The notes under the pieces: model-generated
Told to the model about the DNA's origin: nothing
Database searches by the model: none
Seen by the model: only the letters and a program-made list of their open reading frames with translations
Made by a program: the position numbers and the translations under genes
Shown: piece after piece, positions 54,262-62,138 of the stretch
Position numbering within the stretch: position 1 is the first letter of the stretch
Layout: the number at the start of each line of letters is the position of its first letter
Assembly: GCF_014773365.1 (NCBI RefSeq)
Contig: NZ_JACWUN010000018.1
Location: 1-62,255 of the forward strand
Source of the DNA: Pelovirga terrestris
Lineage (GTDB): Bacteria > Desulfobacterota > Desulfuromonadia > Desulfuromonadales > Geopsychrobacteraceae
Length of the DNA stretch: 62,255 bases
Reading direction: 5' to 3'

Positions 54262-56028
54262 ATGAAGAACAAGTGGACAAGGCTATTATTGGTCGGAATT
54301 GCGATGGTCAGTTTAATTCTGGGCGCCTGCGGTGGAGGTGGTGGAGGTGGTGGTAGCAACGAGAGCCTTGCCTCTACGAGTTACACCGGTGAGCGATCCC
54401 AAGCCTACCTCAACGCAGAAAATGCCGAAACTTTGGTTTTGGGTGCTTACGAGGGTCTAAACTCCGAAAGCATTGTCCCTTTAGCCTTGGAAACATCTAC
54501 AACCACCGAAATTGGCATTGAGGATCCCTATCACCTGAAGACCTTAATGACGCGAACCCTTCTTTTGGCACAAACAGATAACCAAATCACCATGCTGAAT
54601 GTGTTTGAACCTTGGGAGTTCTGCAATAACTATCCGGCAGGATACACAACGGACACTATCAAAGAAACAAATACCGGCCTACAGGGAGACATCAACTTCT
54701 TCAACTGTAACGCTGAGGACGGGGGCGACGTCATCATCATTGACGGCAAGATGACCCTCTCTTTGGTCGAAGAGGGGAACTTGATCAAGGTATCAATGAC
54801 GATGAATCCCCTTTACATGGTCAGTGGCGTCGATAGGTACGCTCTATACGGAAAAATTGGTGGCACAACCAATAAAAACGACATGACCAGCATCGTCTTG
54901 ACAACTGACATCACCATGCAAGAAACGTCCGGACGAACTTACTGGCTCAATAACTACAGGATGGATTCCGCCGAAAAATATGATGTTACCGGTACACACT
55001 GGGGAACGGAACTAACTATCAGTGGAAGATACTATAGCAATGATCATGGATATGTCGACTTCGCAACCGAGGAGGTCATTTTTATGCCTTTCAATGATCT
55101 TGCTCCTGCCCACGATGGTCTCATCAAATTCACCGGTAGCAACGGATCTCATGCCTATCTCTGGCTGGGGGAAAACCAGGATGACTACTGTATCAAAGTG
55201 TTCAATGATTCAGGCGTGGTCGATATCGGCACCTGTACCTCCGAGAATGATGGTGGAGATACCGTTACTGAAAAAGGTCAGCTTGCCATTAACGAGACAC
55301 ACAACCTTCAAATAGAGGCCTACGCAACTGATAGGTATTCTTTCATACCTTCCGTAACTGGTACATATACAATCGCAATCACCAATGCCCAATCTGATTT
55401 ATCATGGATGCTCTCGAAATCGCCAAATTGGGACGATGAGGAAATTTATTTTTGTGATAGTTCCCTTAATACCTCAGATGAAATCTGTACTCCGGACGAA
55501 GTTCTCATAGCAGGTCAAGAATATTATTTGTTCATTGATGAGTGGGACAATGTTAGTGGGACTTATAATCTTTTCATCAGTCCAACGCAAAACGGTGGAG
55601 ATACCGGTGGCGAAAATGATCTCAATTTTTTGGGGACCACTACCCCATTATCATATCTTTATTTTGATAACTATGGTGCATTGAATGATGGGTATAATAT
55701 CGACTTATTCCTGACGTCCTTCCAAGTTAATCCGGGCGGAACAACAACTTGGAATGGTCGCGGTGTTTATCTCGAAATGTTTTTCCCCACAAACTCTGTC
55801 AATCCTGGAACCTATACGTGGTCGACGTCAGAAGCGGCTGGGACATTTTCAGGATTCTCTGACATATCTGTCTTCGGAGGAGGTAGTATCCTCACTGAAT
55901 ATTCGATAACCGGCGGGACCGTCACAATTTCAAGAAACGGCCCAAATTACATTATTAACGGCACTGTCACAACTTCTGCCGGGGCGGCCACATTCTCCTA
56001 CAATGGCCCACTGTCTGGCAATTGGTAG
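54262..56028 (+). CDS. Large exported lipoprotein (cassette 2)
   Basis: The 588-residue protein has the signal LLLVGIAMVSLILGAC with lipobox LGAC, followed by eight glycines, like the lipoprotein at 48937. A middle segment of about 100 residues, GQLAINETHNLQIEAYATDRYSFIPSVTGTYTIAI and on to YYLFIDEWDNVSGTYNLFI, resembles a pre-peptidase C-terminal (PPC) domain. The last ~130 residues form a Gly- and Thr-rich beta domain. AAGGAGG precedes ATG 54262. It is probably surface exposed; the function is unknown. Confidence 0.82.
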   Translation: MKNKWTRLLLVGIAMVSLILGACGGGGGGGGSNESLASTSYTGERSQAYLNAENAETLVLGAYEGLNSESIVPLALETSTTTEIGIEDPYHLKTLMTRTLLLAQTDNQITMLNVFEPWEFCNNYPAGYTTDTIKETNTGLQGDINFFNCNAEDGGDVIIIDGKMTLSLVEEGNLIKVSMTMNPLYMVSGVDRYALYGKIGGTTNKNDMTSIVLTTDITMQETSGRTYWLNNYRMDSAEKYDVTGTHWGTELTISGRYYSNDHGYVDFATEEVIFMPFNDLAPAHDGLIKFTGSNGSHAYLWLGENQDDYCIKVFNDSGVVDIGTCTSENDGGDTVTEKGQLAINETHNLQIEAYATDRYSFIPSVTGTYTIAITNAQSDLSWMLSKSPNWDDEEIYFCDSSLNTSDEICTPDEVLIAGQEYYLFIDEWDNVSGTYNLFISPTQNGGDTGGENDLNFLGTTTPLSYLYFDNYGALNDGYNIDLFLTSFQVNPGGTTTWNGRGVYLEMFFPTNSVNPGTYTWSTSEAAGTFSGFSDISVFGGGSILTEYSITGGTVTISRNGPNYIINGTVTTSAGAATFSYNGPLSGNW

Positions 56029-56088
56029 GATTCACTCCTTCTTCAATAGTATGTCATTATGCTTGATGGAATATAAGTAAAACTAAGG

Positions 56089-56110
56089 GCGGAGTCAGCA
56101 ATGGCTCCGC
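56089..56110 (+). terminator. Hairpin behind lipoprotein gene 2, identical to that of gene 1
   Basis: GCGGAG and CTCCGC pair around TCAGCAATGG exactly as at 49634-49655. A T-run is lacking here (TGTATCTTT follows), so termination may be weak. A loosely conserved second hairpin follows, as behind gene 1. Confidence 0.7.
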
Positions 56111-56204
56111 TGTATCTTTGCTCCTTTGGGAATCCACCCCGGTGGTACTCACCACAAGAAATTCATCCGGCAATCCACCGGCAGCTCCCTTGGCTCCAGA
56201 GGGG

Positions 56205-56316
56205 CAGGATTAATATTGTCCTACCGCCAAAAAAAAGATTGAATATTTGTTTCCACCGTGTTACCTGTATCGCCCTCGGAGCGTAGCGCAGTCTGGTAGC
56301 GCGCCTGGTTTGGGAC
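56205..56316 (+). repeat. Right 112-bp attachment repeat
   Basis: This copy matches 45914-46025 except for one base. It provides the leader and first 40 bases of the intact tRNA-Pro, which continues past the repeat to 56353. Under the model, this promoter and 5' half came with the element and joined the resident 3' half. Confidence 0.9.
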
Positions 56317-56353
56317 CAGGATGTCGGAGGTTCGAATCCTCTCGCTCCGACCA
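56277..56353 (+). tRNA. tRNA-Pro (anticodon UGG)
   Basis: The 77-base gene has acceptor stem CGGAGCG/CGCTCCG, D-loop AGTCTGGTAG, anticodon stem CCTGG/CCAGG with loop TTTGGGA (anticodon TGG at 56311-56313), T-arm GGAGGTTCGAATCCTCT, discriminator A and an encoded CCA. A terminator follows. The 5' half is duplicated at the far end of the island and the 3' end is duplicated 188 bp downstream. Confidence 0.98.
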
Positions 56354-56611
56354 TTAAAAAATACGTCGACCATCTGGTCGGCGTTTTTTTTATAGCATGA
56401 GAGAGGATTCGAAGCGTAGCGAGCGCTGACTTAATGTCAGAAAAGCGGCCATGGAGGGCCGCGTCAGCGAGCGCAGGGGAGCCTACGCAGGAACCCGCCG
56501 GATGCGGGTGACGTAGTAGGCGAATCCTCTCGCTCCGACCATTAAAAAATACGTCGACCATCTGGTCGGCGTTTTTTTATAGCATGAGAGAGGATTCGAA
56601 GCGTAGCGAGC
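56333..56611 (+). repeat. tRNA-tail repeat: two ~92-bp direct copies around a structured core
   Basis: Bases 56333-56424 and 56521-56611 are identical except for one T. Each starts in the T-arm of tRNA-Pro and includes its 3' end, the terminator, and an inverted copy of the T-arm (GAGAGGATTCGAA, at 56401-56413 in the first). The 96-bp core between them holds nested stems: GCTGAC/GTCAGC, GCGGCC/GGCCGC, CCCGC/GCGGG and CTACG/CGTAG. No gene is present in 56354-56694. Confidence 0.85.
56367..56391 (+). terminator. Terminator of tRNA-Pro
   Basis: CGACCA pairs with TGGTCG around TC and is followed by GCG and eight T. The same hairpin recurs downstream within the second copy of the repeat, with one T fewer. 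Confidence 0.9.
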
Positions 56612-56694
56612 ACCAATAAAAAAGCAGAAGGCACAACCCAAAAACTGGATTGTGCCTTCCGTTGAGCAGGTATAAGCGTGGAGCATCCTTAAGA

Positions 56695-57285
56695 TCAGCT
56701 TGTCGACATACCTGTGACCCGCTCTTCCATCAAGCGGAAAAGGCCGTTATAACCCTGACTGCGAATGATCTCAGCGTAGCTGGCTCGGTAGTTCATGATC
56801 AGGCTGACGCCGTCAATCACAATATCAAACACCCGCCAACTCTGCTGTTCGTACACCATGCGATACTGTACCGGCAGCTGCAGCTCATCGGCAATAATCA
56901 AGGTATCGACGATGGCGCGATCATCCTTGACGCGCTGCTGCAGATACCTGACCGTTCCGCCGCTATAATCATCAATACGGTTCAAATAGGTTTCTTCAAG
57001 TATCCGGGTAAACAGATAGGTAAAATGATCGCGCTGTTCCTGGGTGGCACTGCTCCAATAGGTCCCAAGGGTGCGTTGCGACATGGATTCGATACTGAGG
57101 AAGCGTTGGGCGCGGCCACTGACCTGTGCTTTTTTTTCAGCCAGACTCAGGCTGGAATTGTCGAGAATTTCCAGAACCGAATTGACCATCGACTCGACGG
57201 CATTAAGCGGATCGGGCTGGGCAAAAACCGGAACTGCCGGAAAAAACAGCAACATGGTAATTATAATTTTTTTCATCATTGCCAT
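56695..57285 (-). CDS. mlaC: MlaC-like phospholipid-binding periplasmic protein
   Basis: The 196-residue protein has a signal peptide (KKIIITMLLFFPAVPVFAQ) and the Ttg2/MlaC domain: RFLSIESMSQRTLGTYWSSATQEQRDHFTYLFTRILEETYLNRI and WRVFDIVIDGVSLIMNYRASYAEIIRSQGYNGLF. MlaC ferries phospholipids between the MlaA outer-membrane complex and the inner-membrane MlaFEDB transporter. It overlaps the mlaA stop. The ABC components are not in the window. Confidence 0.94.
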   Translation of the reverse strand: MAMMKKIIITMLLFFPAVPVFAQPDPLNAVESMVNSVLEILDNSSLSLAEKKAQVSGRAQRFLSIESMSQRTLGTYWSSATQEQRDHFTYLFTRILEETYLNRIDDYSGGTVRYLQQRVKDDRAIVDTLIIADELQLPVQYRMVYEQQSWRVFDIVIDGVSLIMNYRASYAEIIRSQGYNGLFRLMEERVTGMSTS

Positions 57286-58190
57286 AAATTAAACCACTCC
57301 AAAGGGTTAAAGAATTCATTATCAAAAACGGGAGCCTGAAGAATATTGAGATTATATACCGGTTCACCAATTTGTGCCAGTCGGCGTTGGGCGTAGGCCG
57401 ACCGGATAAACAGATACGGGTCCAGGGCATCACGTTTTATCCCCTCGTAGGTATCTCTATCGAGTGACAATCGGTTGGTTGATTCAAACACCCGGACAAG
57501 GAGAAGGTCTTCGGTTGCCAACCCGGCATAGCGAACAGGGCCGACATACGAATCGACAAAAGTACCGGTACCATCGCGCAGGCTGGATGGCCCGACAATC
57601 GGTAACACCAGATAAAAGCCATGGCCAAAACCGTACTTCCCAAGGGTCTGACCAAAATCCGCCGGAGCCCGTCGCACCTCTGCGACACTGGTAGCGGGAT
57701 CGAATAACCCCGCAACACCGATGGTACTATTAACGATAAAGCGATAGGTTTCGGTCCCAACATTAGTCAGATTGAGCTGCAACAAGGCGTTGGCAACGCG
57801 TACCGGGGTAGCGACATTACTGAAAAAGTTACTCACCGAAACCCGGGCGGGACGCGGAACAATCGCACCATAGCCACGAGCTAATGGTTTAAACAGGTAA
57901 AAATAGAGCTTGTCGTTGACCCAGAACACCCCCCGATTAATCGGCTCAAAGGGGTCAGCAATGAGCTTGATCGGTGCATCCCAATCGTCAAAATCTGCGT
58001 CAAAACCTGAATCCAGGCCCTTTTGTGGCTCAGCATTTAAAAAATCGTCACCAGATTGAGTGGTTGAGCCGTTCGCGTAGGTTGATGCTGGCAGCTTAGC
58101 ATCTGCCTGGGATGGCCCAGATCGGGTCGCAGCGCAACCAGTCAAGCTGAAGGCGACGACAACAATCAGTAGCAATAAACGGATGAACAT
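57276..58190 (-). CDS. mlaA: MlaA (VacJ) outer-membrane lipoprotein
   Basis: The 304-residue lipoprotein has signal LLLLIVVVAFSLTGCAA with lipobox LTGC. After a linker of about 55 residues the MlaA domain begins: DPFEPINRGVFWVNDKLYFYLFKPLARGYGAIVP, then STIGVAGLFDPAT and GFGHGFYLVLPIVGPSSLRDGTG. It removes mislocalised phospholipids from the outer leaflet. AGGAGG lies before ATG 58190, inside the 3' end of the methyltransferase gene. Confidence 0.96.
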   Translation of the reverse strand: MFIRLLLLIVVVAFSLTGCAATRSGPSQADAKLPASTYANGSTTQSGDDFLNAEPQKGLDSGFDADFDDWDAPIKLIADPFEPINRGVFWVNDKLYFYLFKPLARGYGAIVPRPARVSVSNFFSNVATPVRVANALLQLNLTNVGTETYRFIVNSTIGVAGLFDPATSVAEVRRAPADFGQTLGKYGFGHGFYLVLPIVGPSSLRDGTGTFVDSYVGPVRYAGLATEDLLLVRVFESTNRLSLDRDTYEGIKRDALDPYLFIRSAYAQRRLAQIGEPVYNLNILQAPVFDNEFFNPLEWFNLWQ

Positions 58191-58837
58191 CTTCCCCTCC
58201 TGATACTGGTTCGTTTTTCCACAACCAACAGGCCGGGAGCCTGGTTACGGTTAGGTAGCTGAACCTGTAAGACATCGTATTTATTGCTATCGAGGGCGGA
58301 AAAAAAGCGTTCAACACAGATCGCCTCTTCAGCCCCACCGACATGCCCGGGATAGATCACAACCGCCATCCTTCCACCGACAGCAAGCCCGGCAAGTGCC
58401 TGATGAAGGGCAGCCAGAGTGGTATCAGGCCGGGTCATCAGCTGCTGATCACCACCGGGTAAATAGCCCAGATTAGCGATAATGGCCGTTGGAGCGTTAA
58501 AGACAATATCAGCATAACGGCTATGACAGCAATAAAGCAGATCAACGCCGGGCCGGCTGGCCAACAAGGGTAGCCCGGCTTGATCTACCATTCGCACCGT
58601 CGCGCCGCTTGCCGATAAACGTTGCTGCGTCTGTATCAGCGCATCCTGCTGCACATCGAAAGCGACGACCTGCCCCTGCTCGCCAACCATCTGCCATAGG
58701 GCCAGAGTATCCTGACCACGACCAGCCGTCAGGTCAACAGCAAGATCGCCGGGAGAAAGCACCTCGGCGAGCAGCTCATGACTCCAGGGGACAATACGAC
58801 TCAAACTACCTTGATGGCTCGCATTCTGTTTCATCAC
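58166..58837 (-). CDS. Class I methyltransferase, YtqB-like rRNA-methylase family
   Basis: The 223-residue enzyme has the SAM motif LAVDLTAGRGQDTLALW and the family segment AIIANLGYLPGGD. This is the YtqB-type putative rRNA methylase family; a YtqB homologue has been reported to act on tRNA, so the substrate is open. The last eight or so residues overlap mlaA. It follows the fluoride-channel gene by 20 bp. Confidence 0.85.
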   Translation of the reverse strand: MMKQNASHQGSLSRIVPWSHELLAEVLSPGDLAVDLTAGRGQDTLALWQMVGEQGQVVAFDVQQDALIQTQQRLSASGATVRMVDQAGLPLLASRPGVDLLYCCHSRYADIVFNAPTAIIANLGYLPGGDQQLMTRPDTTLAALHQALAGLAVGGRMAVVIYPGHVGGAEEAICVERFFSALDSNKYDVLQVQLPNRNQAPGLLVVEKRTSIRRGRCSSVYCY

Positions 58838-58856
58838 TCAGGACAAGCTCCCAATT

Positions 58857-59237
58857 TCAGACAAGTTGACGCGCAACCAGCATACCGGCAAAAGCACCAG
58901 TCAGACTCAAGCTCACATTCAATAGAACATTGGCAACTGCCGGCCAGTGATTCCCCTCTTCCAGCAACATCAGGGTCTGATAGGAAAAAGTCGAGAAGGT
59001 GGTGAAGCCACCAAGAAAACCAACCGACAAACCCAGACGCAGATCAGGGGAAACAGGAAACTGACGCATCCCCATGGTGAGCAGCAACCCGAGTAGAAAC
59101 GATCCCAACCCGTTCACCAGCACTGTTCCATACGGAAAATCACGCCCTGCCAGGTGCTGCGTCCAGATCGTCAGCAGATAACGCGCGATACATCCAAGGC
59201 CGCCAAACAGTCCGATATAGAGTATTTTCATAAACAA
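58857..59237 (-). CDS. crcB: Fluoride channel Fluc/CrcB
   Basis: The 126-residue membrane protein has four hydrophobic segments with the signature NGLGSFLLGLL and GFLGGFTTFSTFSYQTLMLLEEG, holding the conserved Asn and Phe-box residues. It forms a dimeric fluoride exporter. No fluoride riboswitch is convincing in the 170 bp upstream, which it shares with the divergent bamD gene. Confidence 0.96.
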   Translation of the reverse strand: MFMKILYIGLFGGLGCIARYLLTIWTQHLAGRDFPYGTVLVNGLGSFLLGLLLTMGMRQFPVSPDLRLGLSVGFLGGFTTFSTFSYQTLMLLEEGNHWPAVANVLLNVSLSLTGAFAGMLVARQLV

Positions 59238-59409
59238 TCAGCCATTCCGGCAGTCGGTAAAAATGTGGCGTCATTATCAATAAGTAGGCTGGACCTGTCA
59301 ACAAGGGGATGGGATCAATAACCATCAGCCAAGATCATTGACAAAAAGCTACGGATTCCGTAGGTTGCAGCAGTGTCAGTTGTTCGATTACTTGAAGGAG
59401 CCTAGCCGC

Positions 59410-60156
59410 ATGACCGGTTTTTTTAAACTCTCTATCCTGATCCTGATCATTATCCTGTCCAGCGCCTGCAGCAGCTCCCGCCCCACCCCGGAACAGAACG
59501 CAGAGAAGCTGTTCCAGTCAGCAGAGCGCCTTTTAGAACGGGGCCTGTGGGAAGATGCCCTCACCGCCTGGGAGCAGGTGCGTGATGCTTATTATACCCC
59601 TGAGCTGAGCATGCTGGCAGAGCTCAAGATAGCCGAAACCTACTATCTGGCAGAACGCTACCCTGAAGCGGCGACCAGTTACAAAGAATTTCTGCGACGT
59701 TACCCTGAGGACTTTCGGGCTTCGACGATTTTATTCCGTCTCGGCCAGAGCTACTACCGCCAGATTCTTTCGCGCGATCGTGACCAGACCAACACGCGCA
59801 ATGCCCTCAACACCTTCGAAGATTTTTTGCGCAAGTACCCCAACGATCCCAATGCTGCTCAGGCGGAACAGCTGGCCTTGCGAGCTAGAACGCGACTGGC
59901 AGACCACGAAGTGTATGTCGGCAGATTTTATCTGCAACGCAAGCACTACCGGCCGGCGATTCAACGCCTGGAGAATATCCTGACCCAGTTTCCCGAATAC
60001 TATTATCGTGACGAGGCTTTCTTTTTTCTTGGACGCGCCTATCTGGCAGCCGGACAAACAACCGAGGCCCAGCAGATTCTTACCCAACTGGTTAAGGAGT
60101 TTCCAGCCAGCACTTATTACGACAAGGCGTTTAAGTTGCTTGGGGAGAAAAGCTGA
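59410..60156 (+). CDS. bamD: Outer-membrane assembly lipoprotein BamD
   Basis: The 248-residue lipoprotein has signal LSILILIIILSSACSSS with lipobox SSAC and then five TPR-like helical repeats, such as AEKLFQSAERLLERGLWEDALTAWEQV and YPEAATSYKEFLRRYPEDFRA. BamD is the essential lipoprotein of the BAM complex. GAAGGAG precedes ATG 59410; a longer frame has no ribosome site. A terminator follows. Confidence 0.95.
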   Translation: MTGFFKLSILILIIILSSACSSSRPTPEQNAEKLFQSAERLLERGLWEDALTAWEQVRDAYYTPELSMLAELKIAETYYLAERYPEAATSYKEFLRRYPEDFRASTILFRLGQSYYRQILSRDRDQTNTRNALNTFEDFLRKYPNDPNAAQAEQLALRARTRLADHEVYVGRFYLQRKHYRPAIQRLENILTQFPEYYYRDEAFFFLGRAYLAAGQTTEAQQILTQLVKEFPASTYYDKAFKLLGEKS

Positions 60157-60196
60157 CCCATGATCAGCTAATACGGATTAAGATTTATTTTGTCTG

Positions 60197-60230
60197 CCCG
60201 GAGCCGCTCTAACGGCCCGGGTATTTTTTT
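60197..60230 (+). terminator. Terminator of bamD
   Basis: CCCGG and CCGGG, with the inner pair CCG/CGG, form a stem around CTCTAA, followed by TATTTTTTT. Confidence 0.85.
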
Positions 60231-60271
60231 ACCAGAAATGATAATTTAACACCTGATATCCAGATTTTCCC

Positions 60272-60301
60272 TTGACTTGCCGGACTTCACCAGTATATAA
60301 G
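60272..60301 (+). promoter_or_regulatory. Probable sigma-70 promoter of the CoA-transferase gene
   Basis: TTGACT at 60272 is followed after 16-18 bp by TATATAAG at 60294-60301. The resulting leader to ATG 60485 would be about 175 nt, long enough to hold regulatory structure, but none is recognised. Confidence 0.6.
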
Positions 60302-60484
60302 AAACGCTGTTATTTTCGAGCCGGAGACCTGATTGCGTAAAATATCGGTAAAATCCGTCTCGCAATTTAACTTCTCTTTTAAAGTCAATACGTTAGACCG
60401 CATATAGCTGAACATAGCACTGTTTTAACAGCGCTTTAACTGGTGCATGTCGCACCACTGATTCCCGTGACAGGAGGAGAGAGA

Positions 60485-62071
60485 ATGTCCGAATTCGGAA
60501 CACTTGAGGATCGTGTACGCCGCAAGTCCCTGCTCAGCAAAGTAAGGACTCCAGAAGAATGCATCGAGTTTTTCACACCAGGTCAAAACCTGTTGTGGTC
60601 CGGGTTTACTCCCGCCGGCTACCCGAAGGCCGTGCCAATCGCCTTGGCTGACCATGTCGAAGCGAATAATCTTCAGGGCAAGTGGAAGTTCAATCTGTTT
60701 ATCGGTGCGTCAGTGGGTGCTGAAACGGAAGATCGTTGGGCAACCCTCGACATGATTGATCGTCGTTGGCCGTACCAAACCGGTAAAAATATCGCCAAAG
60801 GGATCAACGAAGGACGCATCCGCATGGGTGACAAGCACCTTGGTCATTTTGCCCAGGATGCCGGTTATGGTTTCTATACCAAAAACGGTCGCTATGATAT
60901 CGGTATTGTTGAGGTTTCTGCAATTACCGAAGACTGTGGCCTGTCCCTGACCACCTCCTGCGGTATCGTTGCCGAAGCTCTGCATCTGTGCGACAAAATC
61001 ATCATCGAAGTGAACACCGGACAGCCTTCCTTTGAAGGGATCCACGACATTGCCATGCAGCAGAAGCCACCAAATCGGGCGCCCTTCCTGATCACCCAGG
61101 CACAAACCCGCATCGGTACCCCCTATGTTCCTTGTGATCCTGATAGAATTGTCGCCATTGTTGAATCCAAGCGCCGCGACAAAGGCCGTGCCTTCGCTGA
61201 TATGGATGACACCTCCGAAGCCATTGCCGGCCACATCATGGAGTTTTTCGCCCACGAAGTGAAAATGGGCCGTCTGCCCGAAAACCTACTCCCTCTGCAG
61301 TCCGGTGTCGGCTCTATCGCCAACGCCGTTGTCGGTGGTCTGGCTAAAGGTCCATTCTCCAACCTGTCGGTTTACACCGAGGTCCTGCAGGACACCATGC
61401 TCGACTTCTTTGACGGTGGCAACCTGAACTTTGCTTCGGCTTGTTCTTTGTCTCTGTCGGAAAATCCCGGTTTCCCGCGCTTCTTTGATAACTGGGAAAA
61501 ATATTTTGACAAGATCGTTCTGCGTCCCCTGTCGATCTCCAACGCGCCGGAACCCATTCGCCGCCTTGGGGTTATCGCTATGAACACGCCGGTTGAGTTT
61601 GATATCTACGCTCACGCCAACTCCACCCTGGTCGGCGGTACCCGGATGATCAACGGTCTTGGTGGTTCCGGTGACTTCCTGCGTAACGGCTACATCAAGA
61701 TGATGCACAGCCCGTCGGTACGCCCAAGCAAGACCGATCCAATGGGCATCACCTGCGTAGTTCCCAAGGCTCCACACATCGACCATACTGAGCACGACCT
61801 CGATGTTCTGGTGACCGAGCAGGGCCTGGCCGACCTGCGTGGCGTTGCACCGAAAGAGCGTGCCAAGCTCATCATCGAAAAATGTGCGCACCCTGAGTAC
61901 AAGCCAATCCTCAATGATTATCTGGAAATGGCTACGAAAGAGTGTCTGGCCAAAGGTGTCGGCCACGAGCCACAACTGTTCGACCGTGCCTTCAAGATGC
62001 AGCAGAATCTGGCCCAGAACGGCACCATGCGCATCAAGAACTGGGATATCAAGATTGACCTGTGTGAATAG
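60485..62071 (+). CDS. Acetyl-CoA hydrolase/transferase, succinyl-CoA:acetate type
   Basis: The 528-residue enzyme belongs to the Cat1/AarC family of class I CoA-transferases. Landmarks are LLWSGFTPAGYPKAVP, PLQSGVGSIANAVVGGL, the catalytic Glu in LSVYTEVLQDTMLDF, and FDIYAHANSTLVGGTRMINGLGGSGDFLRNG. In Desulfuromonadales such enzymes link acetate activation to succinyl-CoA conversion in the citric acid cycle. AGGAGG precedes ATG 60485. It is a single-gene unit with its own promoter and terminator. Hydrolase or other acyl specificity cannot be excluded. Confidence 0.93.
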   Translation: MSEFGTLEDRVRRKSLLSKVRTPEECIEFFTPGQNLLWSGFTPAGYPKAVPIALADHVEANNLQGKWKFNLFIGASVGAETEDRWATLDMIDRRWPYQTGKNIAKGINEGRIRMGDKHLGHFAQDAGYGFYTKNGRYDIGIVEVSAITEDCGLSLTTSCGIVAEALHLCDKIIIEVNTGQPSFEGIHDIAMQQKPPNRAPFLITQAQTRIGTPYVPCDPDRIVAIVESKRRDKGRAFADMDDTSEAIAGHIMEFFAHEVKMGRLPENLLPLQSGVGSIANAVVGGLAKGPFSNLSVYTEVLQDTMLDFFDGGNLNFASACSLSLSENPGFPRFFDNWEKYFDKIVLRPLSISNAPEPIRRLGVIAMNTPVEFDIYAHANSTLVGGTRMINGLGGSGDFLRNGYIKMMHSPSVRPSKTDPMGITCVVPKAPHIDHTEHDLDVLVTEQGLADLRGVAPKERAKLIIEKCAHPEYKPILNDYLEMATKECLAKGVGHEPQLFDRAFKMQQNLAQNGTMRIKNWDIKIDLCE

Positions 62072-62100
62072 CAGATAAAGGTTTTACGCTTTAATGCGAT

Positions 62101-62136
62101 GACCCCGCTGGATTAATTCCGGCGGGGTCTTTTTTT
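62101..62136 (+). terminator. Terminator of the CoA-transferase gene
   Basis: GACCCCGC and GCGGGGTC form an 8-bp stem around TGGATTAATTCCG, followed by seven T. The group II intron begins three bases later. Confidence 0.95.
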
Positions 62137-62138
62137 AT

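Larger units (their letters stand above)
46026..56316 (+). mobile_element. 10.3-kb integrated element at tRNA-Pro(UGG)
   Basis: The element is bounded by the 112-bp direct repeats and has a P4-type integrase near its left end, so it has the structure of an integrated island. Cargo includes a CcbP-like protein, two lipoproteins, an ISL3 insertion, a primase/helicase remnant with iteron-like repeats, and an exported three-gene module. It has no evident structural phage genes. Integration duplicated the 5' part and promoter of the tRNA, not the usual 3' part. Confidence 0.75.

Noticed and set aside
53904-54356. A 150-codon plus-strand frame ahead of lipoprotein gene 2
   Set aside because: It runs through the shared hairpin terminator and into the lipoprotein gene in another frame, ends in the glycine-codon run, and has no family resemblance.
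56163-56561. A minus-strand frame with GFEPPTSWSQTRRATRLRYAP
   Set aside because: This is the antisense translation of tRNA-Pro, a well-known false gene.
59238-59409. A fluoride riboswitch ahead of crcB
   Set aside because: A partial CTGATG-like string was seen, but the pseudoknot arms of the crcB motif are not present.
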